From the NCBI RefSeq assembly GCF_027946175.1, contig NZ_AP026671.1:372001-436000 (forward strand): 64,000 nucleotides of DNA, written 5' to 3'. Under the pieces are notes generated by a model. That model searched no databases, was not told the DNA's origin, and worked only from the letters and a program-made list of their open reading frames with translations. Position 1 is the stretch's first letter; every line of letters starts with the position of its first letter. Below are positions 62,669 to 64,000 of the stretch, one piece after another. The stretch is from Nitratiruptor tergarcus DSM 16512 (lineage in GTDB: Bacteria > Campylobacterota > Campylobacteria > Campylobacterales > Nitratiruptoraceae). A program made the translations under genes and the position numbers.

Positions 62669-62871
62669 TGAAAATCGTTCCAAAGTATAAAGAGTGTATG
62701 GAAAAGCTTTTACAAGAGCTTGAGAATGAGTTCATGCGCATTATAGCAAATCCAAAGCTAGATAAGAAACAAAAAAATATTCTCACAAAACCGCTTGTGA
62801 CAAAAAAGCAGATTCTGCTCAATACTTTAGAGTCATTAACAATGGTAGAGAGGAGAGAGGATGAAGAGTAA
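62665..62871 (+). CDS. Small hypothetical protein
   Basis: The 68-residue product is helical and charged (CMEKLLQELENEFMRIIANPKLDKKQKNILTKPL). No family is recognised. The start ATG overlaps the mogA stop (ATGA), and the end overlaps the next small gene by 11 bases. The tight coupling argues for real coding. Not membrane-associated by sequence. Confidence 0.6.
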   Translation: MMKIVPKYKECMEKLLQELENEFMRIIANPKLDKKQKNILTKPLVTKKQILLNTLESLTMVERREDEE

Positions 62872-63025
62872 ACATTGGCGCCTTATTCCTATGTATCTGC
62901 TTGCAGCCTTTTTAGTGGGCTCTATTCTTTTTATTTTTGTGGCACCTATCTATATGGTCAATAAAGTACAAAGTGATGCCAAAAAACCAAAAGAGCAAAG
63001 AGAGCTTATTTATAAGCCTCATTGA
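62861..63025 (+). CDS. Small single-span membrane protein (54 aa)
   Basis: A frame starting with ATG after AGGAGAGAGG encodes MKSKHWRLIPMYLLAAFLVG followed by SILFIFVAPIYMVNK, one membrane helix, and a charged tail (SDAKKPKEQRELIYKPH). It ends inside the 3' end of convergent fur by seven bases. The strong ribosome site and the overlap with the previous gene support it; function unknown. Confidence 0.7.
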   Translation: MKSKHWRLIPMYLLAAFLVGSILFIFVAPIYMVNKVQSDAKKPKEQRELIYKPH

Positions 63026-63477
63026 TCCTTTTTTTGACACTCCTCACAAATACCATACATGTTCATTTGATGTGTGATAAGTTTGAAATTCTCTTTTTTT
63101 GCTATCTCTTCTTGAAGCCTCTCTAACTCTTCATTGAAAAACTCAATAATTTTTCCACATTTGATACAAATCATGTGATCATGATGCTCTCCGCGATTGA
63201 GCTCATACTTTTTTCCTTCACTGCCAAAAGAGATAGAGCTTACAATATCCTCACTTTCTAAAAAAGAGAGGGTGCGATAGACTGTTGCCAGACCTATGGA
63301 GGTGTTTTCTTTTTTTACCTCTTGGTAGATCTCTTCTGGAGTGAGGTGGTTTTTGGCATTGAAAAGGACTTTGAGAATCTGCTCCCTTTGGGTTGAATAC
63401 TTCAGTCCACGCTTTTTAACGATCGTTTTTAACTCATCAAGGTAGAGTTCAAGATCTTTTTGTTTTTCAGCACTCAT
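63019..63477 (-). CDS. fur: Fur-family transcriptional regulator
   Basis: The 152-residue protein is a metal-sensing repressor: winged-helix part with YSTQREQILKVL and IGLATVYRTLSFLES recognition helix, then the dimer domain with the regulatory HHDHMICIKCGKIIEF and the late CEEC pair forming structural zinc. The spacing fits Fur rather than Zur; PerR is a second choice, as the distinguishing Asp/His cannot be judged here. The ATG overlaps the end of the DksA-like gene by eleven bases, and the two share a transcript starting near 63800. Confidence 0.92.
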   Translation of the reverse strand: MSAEKQKDLELYLDELKTIVKKRGLKYSTQREQILKVLFNAKNHLTPEEIYQEVKKENTSIGLATVYRTLSFLESEDIVSSISFGSEGKKYELNRGEHHDHMICIKCGKIIEFFNEELERLQEEIAKKENFKLITHQMNMYGICEECQKKDQ

Positions 63478-63781
63478 GGAGAGGATTCGCCTTTAAAATT
63501 TCTAATGGAATTTCACTTCCATCGCTACATTTTCCATATTCGCCACGTTCAATTTTTGCAAGAGCTTTTTTGATCTGCTTTTTTTCTTCCATTAATCTTT
63601 TAAGAAGTGCTTTGTCACTGTCATTGAGAGTCTCTAGCTCTGCTAAATCTTCTATATCATCAATATTTTCATATGTAGCGATCTCTTCAAGTTCATTGCA
63701 AAGCATATTTATATCACTCTCTACCTTTTCGAGTCTATTTTCTAATGCTGTTTTTATTTCAAGCAATTCGTTTTGATTCAT
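63467..63781 (-). CDS. DksA/TraR-like protein with truncated zinc finger
   Basis: The N-terminal helical coiled coil (IKTALENRLEKVESDI ... EEKKQIKKALAKIERGEYGKC) matches DksA-type RNA polymerase secondary-channel factors, and ERGEYGKCSDGSEIPLEILKANP follows the standard RGTYGxCxxCGxxIxxxRLxAxP line. Here the second cysteine is replaced by aspartate-glycine, and the chain ends just after the third cysteine (LHEC), so the four-cysteine zinc site is lost. The acidic pair at the tip of the coiled coil (DIEDLAELE region) cannot be mapped with certainty. The ATG follows AAGGAGGGGCA. Confidence 0.8.
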   Translation of the reverse strand: MNQNELLEIKTALENRLEKVESDINMLCNELEEIATYENIDDIEDLAELETLNDSDKALLKRLMEEKKQIKKALAKIERGEYGKCSDGSEIPLEILKANPLHEC

Positions 63782-63801
63782 TGCCCCTCCTTTTTAGAGT
63801 A

Positions 63802-63807
63802 ATTATA
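63802..63807 (-). promoter_or_regulatory. -10 box for the dksA-like/fur transcript
   Basis: On the minus strand GGTTATAATTAC gives a TATAAT 20 bases before the DksA-like ATG. It faces the metK promoter in the 66-base divergent spacer. Confidence 0.5.
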
Positions 63808-63820
63808 ACCAAATTCAAGA

Positions 63821-63826
63821 TATAAT
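63821..63826 (+). promoter_or_regulatory. -10 box for metK
   Basis: TATAAT 21 bases before the metK ATG, followed by AAAAAAGGA as ribosome site. The leader is too short to hold a SAM riboswitch. Confidence 0.55.
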
Positions 63827-63847
63827 TTAAACAAAAAAGGATGATCT

Positions 63848-64000
63848 ATGTATCTCTTTGCATGTGAGTCTGTCTCTGCAGGACATCCTGATAAATGCGC
63901 TGATATTATTGCAGATAGGATTGTGGATAAACTTCTCTCACTCGATCCCAATGCTCGCGTTGCTACCGAAGTTTTTGTAGTAGATAAAAATGTAATCATT
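63848..64000 (+). CDS. metK: S-adenosylmethionine synthetase, 5' part (cut by window end)
   Basis: The 51 visible codons begin [21 protein letters not shown], the ATP-binding N-terminus of MetK (FTSESVxxGHPDK), and continue [13 protein letters not shown]. The gene runs off the window. MetK makes S-adenosylmethionine from methionine and ATP, used by the RNA methyltransferases and radical SAM enzyme in this window. AAAAGGATGATCT precedes the ATG. Confidence 0.95.
   Translation, partial: MYLFACESVSAGHPDKCADIIADRIVDKLLSLDPNARVATEVFVVDKNVII

Noticed and set aside
63782-63847. SAM riboswitch before metK
   Set aside because: The 66-base spacer has a -10 box next to the gene and no room for the aptamer.

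Overview
The window looks like the chromosome of a member of the Campylobacterota (Epsilonproteobacteria), most likely a chemolithoautotrophic, low-oxygen, vent-type lineage. This rests on gene content and order: a cytoplasmic E-type succinate dehydrogenase/fumarate reductase (sdhA-sdhB-sdhE with two CCG domains), superoxide reductase, a RibBA whose GTP cyclohydrolase half has decayed, the short Helicobacter-type esterase BioV, and two gene strings I recall as shared with Campylobacter and Helicobacter: cysS-msbA-pyrD-M16 peptidase-dapA-SDR-pgsA, and tgt-COG3400-aroB-mscS-mtaB-ftsH paralogue-bioV. Coding density is very high, most starts overlap the previous stop, and TTG and GTG starts are frequent. 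No database search was possible; family names come from motifs and memory.

Layout. 0-5.2 kb: end of a flagellar FliK-like gene and a FlhB-tail paralogue, recO, a DJ-1 protein, a glycosyltransferase, a HAD phosphatase and an m5C RNA methyltransferase. 5.2-7.6 kb: an accessory island with a secreted cysteine-rich repeat protein and a decayed IS256-family element. 7.6-14.0 kb: aroK, dnaE, a DUF234 gene without a normal start codon, and a SYLF / zinc-ribbon / archaemetzincin operon. 14.0-18.8 kb: tRNA-fMet and tRNA-Gln with a near-perfect promoter, ribBA, a beta-barrel protein, a thioesterase, a periplasmic protein, uracil-DNA glycosylase and superoxide reductase. 19.2-22.8 kb: sdhABE. 22.9-25.0 kb: thiL and truD. 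25.0-32.0 kb: envelope and lysine genes (PLP homeostasis, rseP, pgsA, FabL-like reductase, dapA) interrupted by two more secreted proteins related to the one at 5.2 kb. 32-49.7 kb: M16 peptidase, pyrD, msbA, cysS, murJ, MFS, then ruvA, ddl, flavoprotein, TRIC channel, hydrolase, acyP, murF, fused TRAP transporter, HIT and dCTPase-like genes. 49.7-64 kb: aminotransferase, vitamin B6 genes (pdxA, pdxJ), tgt, COG3400, aroB, mscS, mtaB, a protease-dead FtsH paralogue, bioV, vanZ-like, mogA, fur, a DksA-like gene and the start of metK.

The most unusual signal is a family of three secreted proteins (5224-6558, 25034-25690, 29686-32046). They share a C-terminal domain of about 65-70 residues (pattern GYF/Y-x-hY ... 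F/Y-D/E-WIY ... KLxG ... W) and short cysteine modules (GGxWxDGVC, CLPGxxCN, CxxxPxSCGI). The three carry tandem duplications of different sizes, two of them very recent, and two sit inside or beside otherwise conserved housekeeping operons. I do not recognise this domain. Other points worth attention are the non-canonical start of the DUF234 gene, the missing HExxH motif of the FtsH paralogue, paired palindromes between the tRNA and ribBA promoters, a fused TRAP permease without a binding protein, and a DksA-like protein with most of its zinc finger missing.
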